From JAJFTV01 sp964532655 (GTDB lineage Bacteria > Chloroflexota > Anaerolineae > Anaerolineales > Anaerolineaceae): a DNA stretch of 64,000 nt. Location of the stretch: contig CAZHMZ010000001.1 of assembly GCA_964532655.1 (NCBI GenBank), forward strand, positions 1-64,000. Reading direction: 5' to 3'. The notes beneath the pieces were generated by a model. It was given only the letters and a program-made list of their open reading frames with translations, did no database searches and had not been told where the DNA came from. The position numbers and the translations under genes are program-made. Positions 34,701 through 44,575 of this stretch are shown here, one piece after another; within the stretch, counting starts at the first letter, position 1, and each line of letters begins with the position of its first letter.

Positions 34701-36642
34701 TCCGGAACTGCCGCTCATCAACGGGGCCATGTACTCGCCCGGTTTCTTCCCCAAAGGCTACCTGGGCAAGCCCTACAACGGCGGGTACGACATGGTACAG
34801 GCGCTGGCTCAACGCCACGGTTTTGACCCTTCCTCCACGCCCTGGCAGGAGATGACCTCGCAGGCGCAGCAGGCTTTTCTGTTTGGCGACCCCGAGCCCA
34901 TGCCGGTGCGTTACGTGAACCGCAAGGGTCATGTGACCGAACGGATGCAGCCGTTTCCCGGTTTCTACGGGTTTATCCGTGATTGGGATGTGGGTGGAAC
35001 CTACACCCGCACGGCGAACTGTCCTCGCTGCGGCGGGACCGGCTTACGCCCGGAATATCTGGCGGTGCATTTAAATGGTCTGAATGTTCACCAACTGCAC
35101 CGGCTCACGTTGGTGGATCTGGCAAAGACGCTGCAACAGATCCGCTCCGGACTGCCCACCGGGCACCCGGCGTTGTACAACCTTTCGGTTATCCTCAGAC
35201 GGCTCGAGTTTTTGAAACAGGTGGGTTTGGGCTATCTGCATCTGGATCGTGTGGCAGGTACCCTGTCAGCCGGTGAGGCGCAGCGTATTCGCCTGGCCGG
35301 GCTGTTGGGCAGCGGGCTTACCTCGCTGACTGTTTTGCTGGACGAACCTTCGCGCGGTCTTCACCCGCAGGAGATTCAAGCGCTGATTGAGGCGCTTCAA
35401 TCTTTGCAGCGGGAAGGCAATACCGTGATTGTGGTGGAGCACGAGCCGTCCATTATCCAGGCAGCCGGCTATCTGGTCGAAATGGGACCGTCCGCCGGGG
35501 CAGCCGGCGGGCAAATTACCGCCCAGGGTGATGCGGCGCAGGTGCTTGCGGGCCAGACGCTCACCGCCCGGTGGCTGCGCGACCCGGAACTGTTTGCCGG
35601 TTTGCACATTCGTTCCCCTCGCCAGCCGGCCGAATGGATGGAAATCACCGGGGCGCGGGCCAATAACCTGAAAGGGCAGACTGTCCGCATTCCCCTGGGC
35701 GTGCTGGTGGGCGTATGCGGTGTTTCCGGCTCCGGCAAGAGCACGCTGATCACCGATACCCTCAGCCGGTCTCTGGCTCCCCGCAAGCAAACCACCTCGG
35801 TAGCCTACGAACCGGTGGAACCCGGGCAGCACGATGCCATTCTGAACGCCCCAGCGCGGGTGGTGCTGGTAGATCAAGCCCGCGCCGGCGTGGTGTCGCC
35901 GGCTTCCTTCCTGGGGCTGGAACCGCTGCTGCGGAAACTGTTCGCCGGCAGCCTGGATGCGCTGGCGTTGGGGATTGACGAAGGCCGGCTGGGCCGCGGA
36001 TGCGAGGTGTGCGGAGGGCGCGGAGCCGAACGGATCGATATGGGCTTTCTGCCGGCGGTGTACATCCCCTGTGAAACCTGCCGGGGTACCGGCTATCAGG
36101 CGGAAGCGTGGCAGGTTGCTCTGGGCGGAGTGACCCTGCCCGAACTGAGCGCTCTCACACTGGAGGAAATACAGCAGTGGTTTGAATTACAGCCGTCCAC
36201 GGCTGAGACGGCTCAAATTCTGCGCATTCTCAAACCGGCTCTTGAGGTGGGGTTAGGGTATCTGGTTCTCAATCAGCCCGGACGGGCGCTTTCCGGCGGC
36301 GAAGTCCAGCGTTTGAAAATCGCGGCTGAACTGGCGCACCCCGCCTCCAAGGGCACCCTGTATATTCTCGACGAACCCACCATCGGACAGCATCTGGCGG
36401 ATGTGCACCGCCTCACTGGTGTGTTGCACCGGCTGGTACAGGATGGCAACAGTGTACTGGTGGTGGAACATCACCCTCACCTGCTGGCCTCGTGTGACTG
36501 GCTGGTGGAGTTGGGCCCGGTCGGCGGTCCGGACGGTGGATACGTGATCGCCAGCGGAACACCCGGCGAGGTAGCAGGTCTGGATACCCCCACCGCTTCC
36601 TGGCTGCGCGAATTGCTGCGAAAACCGGAGGGTGCGACATGA
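31729..36642 (+). CDS. Double-length UvrA-like protein (four ABC modules)
   Basis: A 1637-residue fusion of two UvrA units. Walker A motifs (GVSGSGKT/S) lie near residues 30, 494, 841 and 1330; signatures SLSRGEAQR, TLSGGEAQR, TLSAGEAQR and ALSGGEVQR near 344, 684, 1178 and 1520; each is followed by a LDEP Walker B. Modules 2 and 4 have the NBD-II zinc finger (CPTCGG..CADCEG and CEVCGG..CETCRG). Module 1 keeps a UvrB-binding-like segment (about 125-235) but little of the insertion domain. Module 3 keeps an insertion-domain-like segment but lacks the former. Fused UvrA is known in Chlamydia. GGAG precedes the ATG at 31729. Role in repair versus another DNA process is not proven. Confidence 0.9.
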   Translation: MPIVIQGANEHNLKDIDLTLADGLTVVTGVSGSGKTSLVFDTLYHESRRRFEEIYNLGAVEGRLAPAAVRRISGLGPAVSVGQNLLNRNPLSTLASASGLHPFFRLLYARFGKRACSVCGAPLTLISQDEAVERISTAAGEKTIEVWVPLLRRAKGSHATLISLLQTRFDPADVLVDGRPFSGSPLAATQPHNIHLRLLRNGQPLQPAGARQLVQDVVALGSHFVEIHSPAAPVETLALAPVCSECGAWFGNLQPVMFHQPCPYCQGKKCDRCAGTGLHPEAAAVTWEGLRFPGLQSLTVQQAFELFSRPAPFSGVRRLQDEILRRLSALLDTGLGYIALDRPSPSLSRGEAQRVRLAVALTSRLEDMLHILDEPTIGQHPADIRRLVPVFRRLAGPVVFVEHERLAAVDADQAVDLGPGAGTHGGQILYQGKPAGLWQADTPTGRFFSRRQTSLFPETRPDPQQFLTIRGANLRNLKDIDIPIPIGRLTVVTGVSGSGKSTLVEDVLAASLKDHHPVGCQAVDGLPLQVVMVDQEPIGRNPRSNPATYTKLSDTLRDLFAVYSRQAGIELSPSHFSFNRPEGACPTCGGMGAVEVTMRYLPSIWIPCADCEGERFTDEVLSVRLPFQERLISIAEAYRLTVSEAVPFFQTANGLPAAKKSAALRMLDALETIGLGYITLGQPSPTLSGGEAQRVKLSKFLGKTHLAGHLILLDEPSTGLHPQDLAGLMTVLDRLVRAGATVVVVEHNTDVIRAADWVIDLGPGAGPLGGELIYAGPPAGLPLAERSLTGAALCEEDAIQPRAEAQTPSRRPSAVQIRGACTHNLKQVSVDFPTGGFSVVTGVSGSGKSSLVMDVLETEALRRYLESLSMYERQGVREDAEAEVDSVSGLGVTVTITPERRLYNRRATVGAATEISHHLYAVLASAGERTCLTCGEDMQRGTARWECPQCDVIAPLAKPRQFSSSTYGAACRECHGVGTLQVPEPSKLIIHPELPLINGAMYSPGFFPKGYLGKPYNGGYDMVQALAQRHGFDPSSTPWQEMTSQAQQAFLFGDPEPMPVRYVNRKGHVTERMQPFPGFYGFIRDWDVGGTYTRTANCPRCGGTGLRPEYLAVHLNGLNVHQLHRLTLVDLAKTLQQIRSGLPTGHPALYNLSVILRRLEFLKQVGLGYLHLDRVAGTLSAGEAQRIRLAGLLGSGLTSLTVLLDEPSRGLHPQEIQALIEALQSLQREGNTVIVVEHEPSIIQAAGYLVEMGPSAGAAGGQITAQGDAAQVLAGQTLTARWLRDPELFAGLHIRSPRQPAEWMEITGARANNLKGQTVRIPLGVLVGVCGVSGSGKSTLITDTLSRSLAPRKQTTSVAYEPVEPGQHDAILNAPARVVLVDQARAGVVSPASFLGLEPLLRKLFAGSLDALALGIDEGRLGRGCEVCGGRGAERIDMGFLPAVYIPCETCRGTGYQAEAWQVALGGVTLPELSALTLEEIQQWFELQPSTAETAQILRILKPALEVGLGYLVLNQPGRALSGGEVQRLKIAAELAHPASKGTLYILDEPTIGQHLADVHRLTGVLHRLVQDGNSVLVVEHHPHLLASCDWLVELGPVGGPDGGYVIASGTPGEVAGLDTPTASWLRELLRKPEGAT

Positions 36643-37670
36643 CCTGGATCCCGCTTTTACTGGCCGATCCCTCTCCCTGCCTGCGCCTGCGCGTGCTGCG
36701 TGAATTGCTGGGCAAACCGGACGACAATGCAGAGGTGCAGGAGTTGATCGCATTGCAGCAGGAAGAAGGGCTGGTCCAGGAATTACAGATCCTTCAGGAA
36801 GCGGATGGAAGCTGGAACCCGGAGCGGCGACCGGGCAACTTCCCGGGCGGGCGCATTCAGGCGGCGGCTGCCATATTAATGCAACTGGGTACCCTGGGTC
36901 TGGATTTCCACAGCCCGCTGGTGGATAAAGCGGCCCGCTACTTGTTTGCCAACCAGCAGCCGGACGGGGGTTGGCCCATGCCGTCGGTCTACCCCACAGA
37001 GGAAGGTGAGGAGGTGTCCAGCATGCCCATGCAGACCGCACTCCCGCTGGCCGGTCTGGCAATGTGCGGCTATGCGCAAGATGCCCACTCGGAACGAGGT
37101 TATGGATGGCTGCTGGCTCGGCGGCTGGATGACGGCGCCTGGCCCACCGGCTGGCGTGATGGAAATTTGCGCGGTGTCGCTGGTTACCGGCGGCTGGCGC
37201 ATTCACGCTGGGGCTGCCGCTCCAACACCACGGCTGCCGTTCTCAGCCTGGCGTACCATCCGGTGCGGTGTCAGTCTGAGGCCGCCCGGCACGGTCTGGA
37301 TCTGCTGTTGGGGCGTGAAACGCACGATCGTTACAACCTGGGTTTTGATACAGCACGCCGGATCGGGCTGGAGCCGTTCACCGGTTACCTCACCTTTTTC
37401 GGCCGGTTTGATCCTGCCCTGCTGCTCAATCTGTGCGCGCGCACCGGCGCAAGTTTACAGGATGAACGGGTGGAAGACCTGAAAGATTTTATCCGGACTG
37501 CACAGGGACCGTATGGCTTATGGGAATACCCTCGCCGCCGGCAGGCATCTCGCTGGATCAGCTTTGATATCCTGCGTTCGCTGACACGGCTGGATGAAAG
37601 CGGCGACTGGATCGCACTGGAACCGCGCACCCCCTTCAAAGCCTATATTCATTCGCGAAAACGATATTAA
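36639..37670 (+). CDS. Alpha/alpha-toroid protein (prenyltransferase/cyclase-like fold)
   Basis: A 343-residue protein with repeats of the terpene-cyclase/prenyltransferase type: LQILQEADGSWNPE, YLFANQQPDGGWPMP, LLARRLDDGAWPTG and a final QGPYGLWEYP, all QxxDGxW-like. No membrane helix or Asp-rich catalytic DxDD motif of squalene-hopene cyclases was seen, so it is probably not a hopanoid cyclase. It overlaps the UvrA-like gene by four bases (ATGA), so the pair is co-translated, which is unusual for a repair ATPase. Function unknown. Confidence 0.75.
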   Translation: MTWIPLLLADPSPCLRLRVLRELLGKPDDNAEVQELIALQQEEGLVQELQILQEADGSWNPERRPGNFPGGRIQAAAAILMQLGTLGLDFHSPLVDKAARYLFANQQPDGGWPMPSVYPTEEGEEVSSMPMQTALPLAGLAMCGYAQDAHSERGYGWLLARRLDDGAWPTGWRDGNLRGVAGYRRLAHSRWGCRSNTTAAVLSLAYHPVRCQSEAARHGLDLLLGRETHDRYNLGFDTARRIGLEPFTGYLTFFGRFDPALLLNLCARTGASLQDERVEDLKDFIRTAQGPYGLWEYPRRRQASRWISFDILRSLTRLDESGDWIALEPRTPFKAYIHSRKRY

Positions 37671-37678
37671 CCCTCTTG

Positions 37679-37778
37679 NNNNNNNNNNNNNNNNNNNNNN
37701 NNNNNNNNNNNNNNNNNNNNNNNNNNNNNNNNNNNNNNNNNNNNNNNNNNNNNNNNNNNNNNNNNNNNNNNNNNNNNN
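37679..37778. other. Assembly gap (100 N)
   Basis: A 100-N placeholder between the toroid gene and the oxidoreductase gene. The sequence on its right resumes six bases before the ATG, so the promoter and binding site of the oxidoreductase are missing. Confidence 0.98.
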
Positions 37779-37783
37779 TTTTA

Positions 37784-38815
37784 ATGGCCGTTCGACTCGC
37801 ATTCGCCGGAACCGGTTGGATTTCAAAAGTTCATGCTCGTGCTGCCCGTCTGCTGCCGCAGGTGGAATTTGCTGCGGTGGTTAATCACCGCCCGGAATCG
37901 ATGCAGACCTTTGCCGATGAGTTCAGCATCCCACGCACATACGAGCATCTGGAGGATCTGCTGGAGAATGGCGGCGTGGATGCGCTGGTGGTCAGCACCC
38001 CCAATGTGCTGCACGCCTCGCAAACCGTGGCGGCTCTGCGAGCCGGGGTGCATGTGCTGGTAGAAAAGCCCACCGCCATGAATGCCGCGCAGGCGTATGA
38101 GATGCGTCAGGCCAGCATTGAAACCGGTTCACTGCTAATGCTGGCGCATAACTGGCGTTTTCATGAAGAGACACAGTGGCTGCGCGAGCAGGTGCTCAAC
38201 CAGCGCCTTGGAAAAATCATCCGCACCCGAGGCTTCAGCATTCACAAAGATTGGGGGCCGGCGGGATGGTTCACCCAAAAAGAACTGGCCGGAGGCGGTG
38301 CATTGGCCGATATGGGCGTGCATGCCATTGATACGGCCCGATTCTTGCTGGGAGATCCCATCCCCAAAAGCGTGTTTGCCAGAACCGGCACCCACTACAT
38401 GGATGCAGATGTAGACGACACGGCTGAGTTGATTATCAACTGGGAGGATGGCTCCTACTCCCATCTGGAAGCAGGTTGGTGGCAACCATTCTCGTATGGC
38501 GAGGAGGCCGCCGCCGGTGTATACGGATCACGCGGATACGGGTCGGTGTTTCCCACCCGGCTCAAGCTGCGCCAGCCCAACGGGCCGGTTGAGATGGTGT
38601 ACGCAGGCTTTCCTTTTCCGCGCCGTGAAGAATCGGTGCAGCAAATGTATGAAAATCAGATGGCTTATTTCATCCGCTGTATTCAGCACAATACCAAACC
38701 CACGCCGGGTGGAACGGAGGGCTGGATCAACATGCTCATCATCGACGCGGCTTACCAGAGTTCGCAGTCAGGCGAGGTGGTTCAAATTCCCGGCCCGTTG
38801 GAAGGTTGTTACTGA
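37784..38815 (+). CDS. Gfo/Idh/MocA-family oxidoreductase
   Basis: A 343-residue NAD(P)-dependent oxidoreductase. The Rossmann start VRLAFAGTGWISKVHARA, the STPNVLHASQ segment and the catalytic-Lys motif VLVEKPTAMN are typical, and the C-terminal part has GGGALADMGVHAIDTARFLLG. Substrates are usually sugars or inositols; the specific one is unknown. The start ATG lies six bases beyond an N gap. The 3' end overlaps the convergent GGDEF gene by seven bases. Confidence 0.9.
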   Translation: MAVRLAFAGTGWISKVHARAARLLPQVEFAAVVNHRPESMQTFADEFSIPRTYEHLEDLLENGGVDALVVSTPNVLHASQTVAALRAGVHVLVEKPTAMNAAQAYEMRQASIETGSLLMLAHNWRFHEETQWLREQVLNQRLGKIIRTRGFSIHKDWGPAGWFTQKELAGGGALADMGVHAIDTARFLLGDPIPKSVFARTGTHYMDADVDDTAELIINWEDGSYSHLEAGWWQPFSYGEEAAAGVYGSRGYGSVFPTRLKLRQPNGPVEMVYAGFPFPRREESVQQMYENQMAYFIRCIQHNTKPTPGGTEGWINMLIIDAAYQSSQSGEVVQIPGPLEGCY

Positions 38816-40302
38816 TCATCCTCGCAGCACGACATACCTGTAGATCGAACACAGTTGCGGCCTTCCTGTTTGGCTTGGTACAGAGCCTGATCGGCGCAGC
38901 GGATTAAACCAGACAGGTTGCGGGTTTCATCTGTCGCTTGGGCAATTCCCAGGCTGATGGTGATGTTAATGGGACCCATCCGGGTTTCGATGGGATCTTC
39001 ATGAACAATCCGCCGGATACGTTCGCCGATATTCATCGCCATTTGCGGGCCGGCGCCGGGCAGAATCACCACAAATTCATCTCCGCCGTACCGTCCTAAA
39101 ATATCCACCCGCCGGATGACGTGGGCGCAGCGCTTTACCACAGCCTGCAGCACCTCGTCACCGATATCATGTCCGTAGTTGTCATTGATATTCTTAAAGA
39201 AGTCAACGTCAAAAATGATCACCGAAAGCGGCTGATTCAGGCGCAAAAAGCGCTCCATTTCCTTCTGGCCCTGTTCAAACAGCGCCCGCCGGTTCAACTG
39301 TTCGGTCAGAGGATCATGCGTGGCCAGGCTTTCCAGTTCAGCATGCAGCACTGCGTTGTGGATGGCTGATGTGGCCGTGTTGGCAAAGCTGGTGAGCAGT
39401 TGCAGATCCGCCGGTTCAAAAGCCAGCGGGCGGACGGAGCCCAGTGAAAGCGCGCCAAAACTGCCGCCGGTCATGTACAGAGGAGCGCTGATAAAGGACC
39501 GGATCGGTTTAGGATTGGTCTGCTTCTGTTGTGCATAGTATTCCGGCATTTCCCGCTCGGTGTCATCCACCAGCAGGGGTTCGCCCTGTGTCACCGTCAA
39601 CAACGGATGATTGGGGTTTTGATTCCAGTCCACCTTGATGACACGCCGGTCTGCGAATTCAATGGTGGTCAGCTTTTGCAATTCGCTCTCTGGCGCGTAG
39701 GTGAGGTGGAGCCAACTTTGATCGGCAGAGGTCACAGCCGCCTGGGCTGAATCAAGGATCTGCCCCATCAGGGTGTTGAGATTCTGCGCTTTCAGAAGAG
39801 AGGTGGTGGCGTTGTGCAGTTCACTTAACTCAAGGGCGTGTTTTTCAAGCTGCTGCAAATCGCGGGTGCGCTCCTGCAGTAAATTAAACAATTCTTTCTC
39901 CACCAGCTTCCGCTCCATAGCGTAACGGATGGAGCGTTCCAGCAGCGGGTATGACAGCTCACTCTTGGTCAGATAATCCGATGCCCCAAGCTGCATGGCA
40001 GCCATATCTACATCCAGGCTGTCCTGCCCGGTCAGAAAAATGATCGGGGCCTGACATGGGCTATCAGCTGCCGCGCACAAAAAATCGAGGCCGGTAAAAC
40101 CCTGCAATTGATAATCGAGCAGGAAAAGATCATAACGGCATTCCTGATAGGCCGTGATGCCTTCCTTGTATGTAGCAATCCAATCCCATTGTGAATTTTC
40201 CAGCACACCCATGCGGGAAGATCTTCTGACCAAATTCAACAGAATTTGATACTCTTCTTCATCATCGTCCACCAGAACGATATGCAGAGGTTTTTCAATC
40301 AT
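38809..40302 (-). CDS. REC-GAF-GGDEF response regulator (diguanylate cyclase)
   Basis: A 497-residue signalling protein. Residues 1-130 are a receiver domain (VDDDEEEY acidic cluster, phospho-Asp in FLLDYQLQG, LTGQD, Lys in YLTKSEL). A helical linker leads to a GAF domain (about 165-320), then a GGDEF domain (about 335-490) with the intact catalytic motif GRYGGDEFVV and FKNINDNYGHDIGDE. It should make cyclic di-GMP under control of a kinase; no inhibitory RxxD was seen before GGDEF. Its receiver closely resembles that of the kinase upstream across the gap. Confidence 0.92.
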   Translation of the reverse strand: MIEKPLHIVLVDDDEEEYQILLNLVRRSSRMGVLENSQWDWIATYKEGITAYQECRYDLFLLDYQLQGFTGLDFLCAAADSPCQAPIIFLTGQDSLDVDMAAMQLGASDYLTKSELSYPLLERSIRYAMERKLVEKELFNLLQERTRDLQQLEKHALELSELHNATTSLLKAQNLNTLMGQILDSAQAAVTSADQSWLHLTYAPESELQKLTTIEFADRRVIKVDWNQNPNHPLLTVTQGEPLLVDDTEREMPEYYAQQKQTNPKPIRSFISAPLYMTGGSFGALSLGSVRPLAFEPADLQLLTSFANTATSAIHNAVLHAELESLATHDPLTEQLNRRALFEQGQKEMERFLRLNQPLSVIIFDVDFFKNINDNYGHDIGDEVLQAVVKRCAHVIRRVDILGRYGGDEFVVILPGAGPQMAMNIGERIRRIVHEDPIETRMGPINITISLGIAQATDETRNLSGLIRCADQALYQAKQEGRNCVRSTGMSCCEDDQ

Positions 40303-40309
40303 GATTCTG

Positions 40310-40409
40310 NNNNNNNNNNNNNNNNNNNNNNNNNNNNNNNNNNNNNNNNNNNNNNNNNNNNNNNNNNNNNNNNNNNNNNNNNNNNNNNNNNNNNNNNNNN
40401 NNNNNNNNN
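40310..40409. other. Assembly gap (100 N)
   Basis: A 100-N placeholder between the GGDEF regulator and the upstream REC-PAS kinase. The missing part includes the end of the kinase gene, probably only a few codons. Confidence 0.98.
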
Positions 40410-41918
40410 GAAAACGGGTAAGGAAATTTTGAATGTGGTGCCTGAAGGCGAGGTCTTTTCTACCTCCAGCAGTCCGCCGCTGGATTGAATAATGCCCGTC
40501 GATATGGACAGCCCCAGGCCAATGCCTTTTCCCGTGGGTTTGCTGGTAAAAAACGGATCAAAGATACGGTTCAGGATCGAGTCCGGGATGCCGGTTCCCG
40601 TGTCGCAAACCCGCAAAACCACCTGGTTATTTTCCTCATCAAAATCGGTTTCGATGAGAATCTCGCCCCCCTGCGGCATGGCATCGCGAGAATTGTTGAG
40701 CAGATTCACCAGTACCTGCAGAATTCGGTTGAAATCGCACAGAACCATGGGCAGATTCTCTTTCAGGCGGGTGATGATCGTGATATTGGACCAGTTTAAA
40801 AACTGTCGGGCGGTCAACGGAAGAGTCGCCTGAACGATATCGTTGAGAGAACACAGGCTGTTGTCTTCATTGGCGCTGCGTGCATAATCGAGCAGCGCCC
40901 GCACGATGGTGGCGATCCGCCAGGCGTTGGTGCTGATGTGAGAGATCTGACGCTCCAGATCGGCTGAGATCAGCGATTCTCCGGCACGGAGTTTGTTTTG
41001 AATAATTTCCGATGCCCCGGTGACCACCTGCAGAGGGGTGTTAATCTCATGCGCCATACCGGCCGCAAGCGTACCCAGACCTGCCATTTTTTCCGCCTGG
41101 ATCAAAGCACGATCCAATTTATTACGTTCGGTGATATCCTGCACAATACCGGTCAGCATGACGGGCCTTCCATCGCTGCCCAAAATTTGTTCCACCCCTT
41201 CAGACCATATTTCGCGCTGGTCACCGTCCGGCCACAATAAACGGCTTTCAAACCGATAGGATTTTCCGCCGTTCCTCACTCCCTGCAGACCTTCCTTCAT
41301 CCGGCTATGGTCATCCGGATGAAGGGAACGGAAAACGATCTCTTCGAGCGCTGCCCAGTTTTCAACGACAGTACTGCTTTCCAACCTGAACAAATTGTAC
41401 ATTTCATCCGACAGCTCTACCCGGTCTTCATCCGGGAACCAGGTCCAACTGCCAATTTTGGCCACCTGCTGCGCTTTTCGCAGCGCCATCTCGGAACGGC
41501 GGATTCTTTCTTCATGCTGCTGCCGCTCCAAGGCATAGCGAATGGAGCGTTCCAGCAGCATGGGGGTCAGCTCGCCTTTTACCAGGTAATCCGATGCGCC
41601 CAACTGCATGGCGGCCATGTCGATCTTGTAATCACCCTGACCCGTTAACAGAATAATGGGGACTTTAATCCCCATTTCGACGGCTTTCCGCAAGAAATCA
41701 AGGCCGTTTTCCCCCCCGCTTCCAAGCCGGTAATCGACCAGGATCAGATCACACTGGCAGTCATGCAGGCTGTCGACTGCTGTATGGTAATCTGAAATCC
41801 ATTTTACATTCAGGCCGGTACGCATCCACTCCATGGGAGTGCGTGAAATCATTTCTTCCAGAAGAAAATACTCGTCTTCATCATCATCAATTAATAACAA
41901 ACGAATTGTTTTATCCAT
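40410..41918 (-). CDS. REC-PAS hybrid histidine kinase, 3' end in gap
   Basis: About 503 visible residues. An N-terminal receiver (IDDDEDEYFLL, phospho-Asp in LILVDYRLGSG, LTGQG, Lys in YLVKGEL) is followed by a PAS domain (about 165-280), the phospho-His motif AAGMAHEINTPLQ and an HATPase domain (LLNNSRDAMP, CDTGTGIPDS, GKGIGLGLSIS). The last visible residues KISLPVF are those that normally end such kinases. A receiver at the N-terminus of a kinase suggests that another kinase controls it. ATG at 41918 chosen from the start of the receiver; a GTG further up is open. Confidence 0.88.
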
Positions 41919-42057
41919 TGTCAGATCCGTTAGAACATGCCAGTATTCCGGTGAAAGCAAATCAAACCCCACTCGATCCACATTACACTTCGCGATGATT
42001 ATACAGGGAATTGGTTTTTATTGGAAATATTATGAATTTTTATTCAACAATGTTGCT

Positions 42058-42086
42058 TGCGCTGACAGATAGTTAATGGGATAATG
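42058..42086 (+). promoter_or_regulatory. Possible promoter of the multi-PAS kinase
   Basis: TTGCGC (42058-42063) and GATAAT (42081-42086) are 17 bases apart, about 90 bases before the kinase start. The -35 match is partial. Confidence 0.35.
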
Positions 42087-42172
42087 GAAAAAGTGTACGC
42101 TAATATCGAGTTTAGGCAAGTTGAGTATCGCCAGAATTCAAGCCAGGGGAAAAGGGGCTTCCAAAACTTACA

Positions 42173-44475
42173 GTGGATAATTCCAACATGCAAAAAAGAA
42201 TTGCAGAGCTGGAGCAGCAACTCGCAGCATGCGATTCGGAACTCACAAGTCTGAAACAGGATATTGCCTCGCGGCATGATCATTACCGACTGTTGTTTGA
42301 TCACAGCCGGGATGCCTTGTTGGCGATGGACAAAGAAACCGGCATGCTGCTGGATGCCAATGAATCTGCCGAAAAAATGTACGGATTCAGCCGTGAAGAG
42401 CTGCTTTCGATGTCCATTTTTGATCTTCGCGCCGGCGAAACCAGGATAATGACTCAGGAACAAATGTCCAGGGCGGATGGAGAAGGGATTTTATTTGAAA
42501 CCCTGCACTGCAAAAAAGACGGCACGGTTTTCCCAGTAGAGGTCAGCTCCCAGGGCGTTACCGTCAACAACCGCCGTTCGCTGATCAGCGTCATCCGTGA
42601 TATCACGGAGAGAAAGTGCGCCGAAGCAGAACGCCTGGATTTACTGCATCAGATCCAGGAAGAGAAAAAAGATGCTGAGTATCGGGTACAGGAGTTGAGC
42701 GCGATTATCGAAAGCATGGAAGACGCGGTGATCGTCTATGACCAGAAAGGGTATATTTTCAACTCCAATTCCAGCGCAATCCGGGCTCACGGCATGGAGC
42801 TGAAGGGAAACTTCCGGGATATCACCTACAAGAACCTGAATATTCGCCACCCCGGCGGTATTCCGGTCAGCGCGGAAGAGCTTCCCAGTACTAGAGCGCT
42901 GAAAGGCACCGCGGTCATTCGCGAACCGTTTGAGATTACCAGCCGGGACGGGCACGAGATGTACCTTCAGGTAACCGCCACCCCGCTCATCGTCAACGGG
43001 GTCCAGCGGGGAGCTGTTTCTGTCTGGCATGACATTACCGAACTGAAACATTCTGAAGACGCACTGCAGGATGTGCTGAAGAAGGCCGAAGAGGGCAGTT
43101 TGATGCTGGAAACAATTCTGGCCAACCTGCCAGCCGGCATGGCTATCACCAGCGGCCCGCCGGATTACACCATTTCCCGCGTCGGCCGCTATGGCGCCGA
43201 CCTGATGGAGAGCACCGAAGAAATCATGACCGGTATACCGGCAGGACTGCACCGGCTATACTGGCGCTGGTTCCTCCCGGATGGGAAAACCCGGCCCACC
43301 AATGAGCAAATGCCGTTGTTCCGCGCAGCTCACTTTGGCGAAACCGTGTACAACAACGAATTTGTCATGGAAATCAATCGGGAGAAAAAAATACCCATCT
43401 CGGTTACCGCTGCCCCGGTGCGCAATTCGAAAGGTGAAATCGTCGCCGCCATCAGCACCTGGTCGGATATCTCGCACATCAAACAGGCCGAAGAGATACT
43501 CAAAAAACACAATGAGGCGCTTCAATTAAGCGAGGATATGTTCCGCTCCATGTTCGAGAGCGCGCCGTATGCGATTTCACTGTTCGAAGTAGAAGGCGGG
43601 CCATATGTACAGGTGAATGATGCCTGGTGTGAGTTGATGGGATACCCGCGCGAAGAAGTGATCGGTAAAACCCCCATGGCTCTCCAACTGGACGAATCGG
43701 TGGAGGACGGCCATGACCGAATGCCGCTTGCCTTCGAATTGCCCAAATATAGCCGCCATTTTGAAATTCAGACGTATTCAAAAACCGGTAAACCGCTGGT
43801 GCTCACCTGTTATGTAGAGACGGTGGAGATAGCCGGCAAATGGTATTATCTTAATACCATTGAAAATATCACAGAACGCCGCCAGGCAGAGCTGGCCCTG
43901 AGCCGATACGCCGCCGAATTGGAGCGCAGTAACCATGAACTGCAGGAATTTGCCTTTGTTGCCTCGCATGACCTGCAGGAACCTCTACGGAAGATTGAAA
44001 CTTTCACGGATCTCATACAGGAAGAAGCGGTAAACCTCTCCGAACGGCAAAGCGATATGTTTGGCCGCCTGAGAAACGCCGCCTCGCGCATGCGTGGCAT
44101 GATCACGGGTTTGCTGCATCTTTCACGCATCTCTACCGATGCAAAACCGTTCAGCCGGGTGGATCTGAACACCATCGTCTCCGAGGTGCTCTCCGATCTC
44201 GATCAGGCGCTTGAACGGACCGGCGGAAAAGTGGAAGCCGAAAACCTGCCGGTGATCGAGGCCGATCCTTTACAGATCCGGCAATTGTTCCAGAACCTGA
44301 TTGCCAACGCGGTGAAATTCCAGCCGCCGGATCAGCAACCGCAGATCAGGGTATACTCAGAGAAAACGGATGCGCAAACTGTCAGGATCACCGTACAGGA
44401 TAACGGGATCGGGCTTGACAGCACGCATATTGATAACCTGTTTCAGCCATTTAGAAGATTGGTCAGCCGGCAGGA
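42173..44475 (+). CDS. Multi-PAS sensor histidine kinase, 3' end in gap
   Basis: About 767 visible residues with no membrane segment. A short coiled start leads to four PAS-like units (about 30-145, 175-295, 305-435, 450-570; three end in DITERK-like sequences), then the phospho-His motif FVASHDLQEPLRKIETF of the phytochrome-like kinase subgroup and an HATPase domain (FQNLIANAVKFQ, VQDNGIGLD) cut by the N run. Start is a GTG at 42173 or an ATG at 42188; neither has a good binding site. A receiver protein of the partner type for such kinases follows beyond the gap. Confidence 0.88.
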
Positions 44476-44575
44476 NNNNNNNNNNNNNNNNNNNNNNNNN
44501 NNNNNNNNNNNNNNNNNNNNNNNNNNNNNNNNNNNNNNNNNNNNNNNNNNNNNNNNNNNNNNNNNNNNNNNNNNN
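44476..44575. other. Assembly gap (100 N)
   Basis: A 100-N placeholder. It keeps the reading frame by chance, so naive translation joins the kinase and the following receiver into one protein. The missing sequence should hold the G2/G3 end of the kinase and the first residues of the receiver. Confidence 0.98.

Noticed and set aside
40299..41981. Kinase extending from a GTG at 41981 and through the gap to 40299
   Set aside because: The segment before 41918 has no domain content, and the residues after the N run are an artefact.
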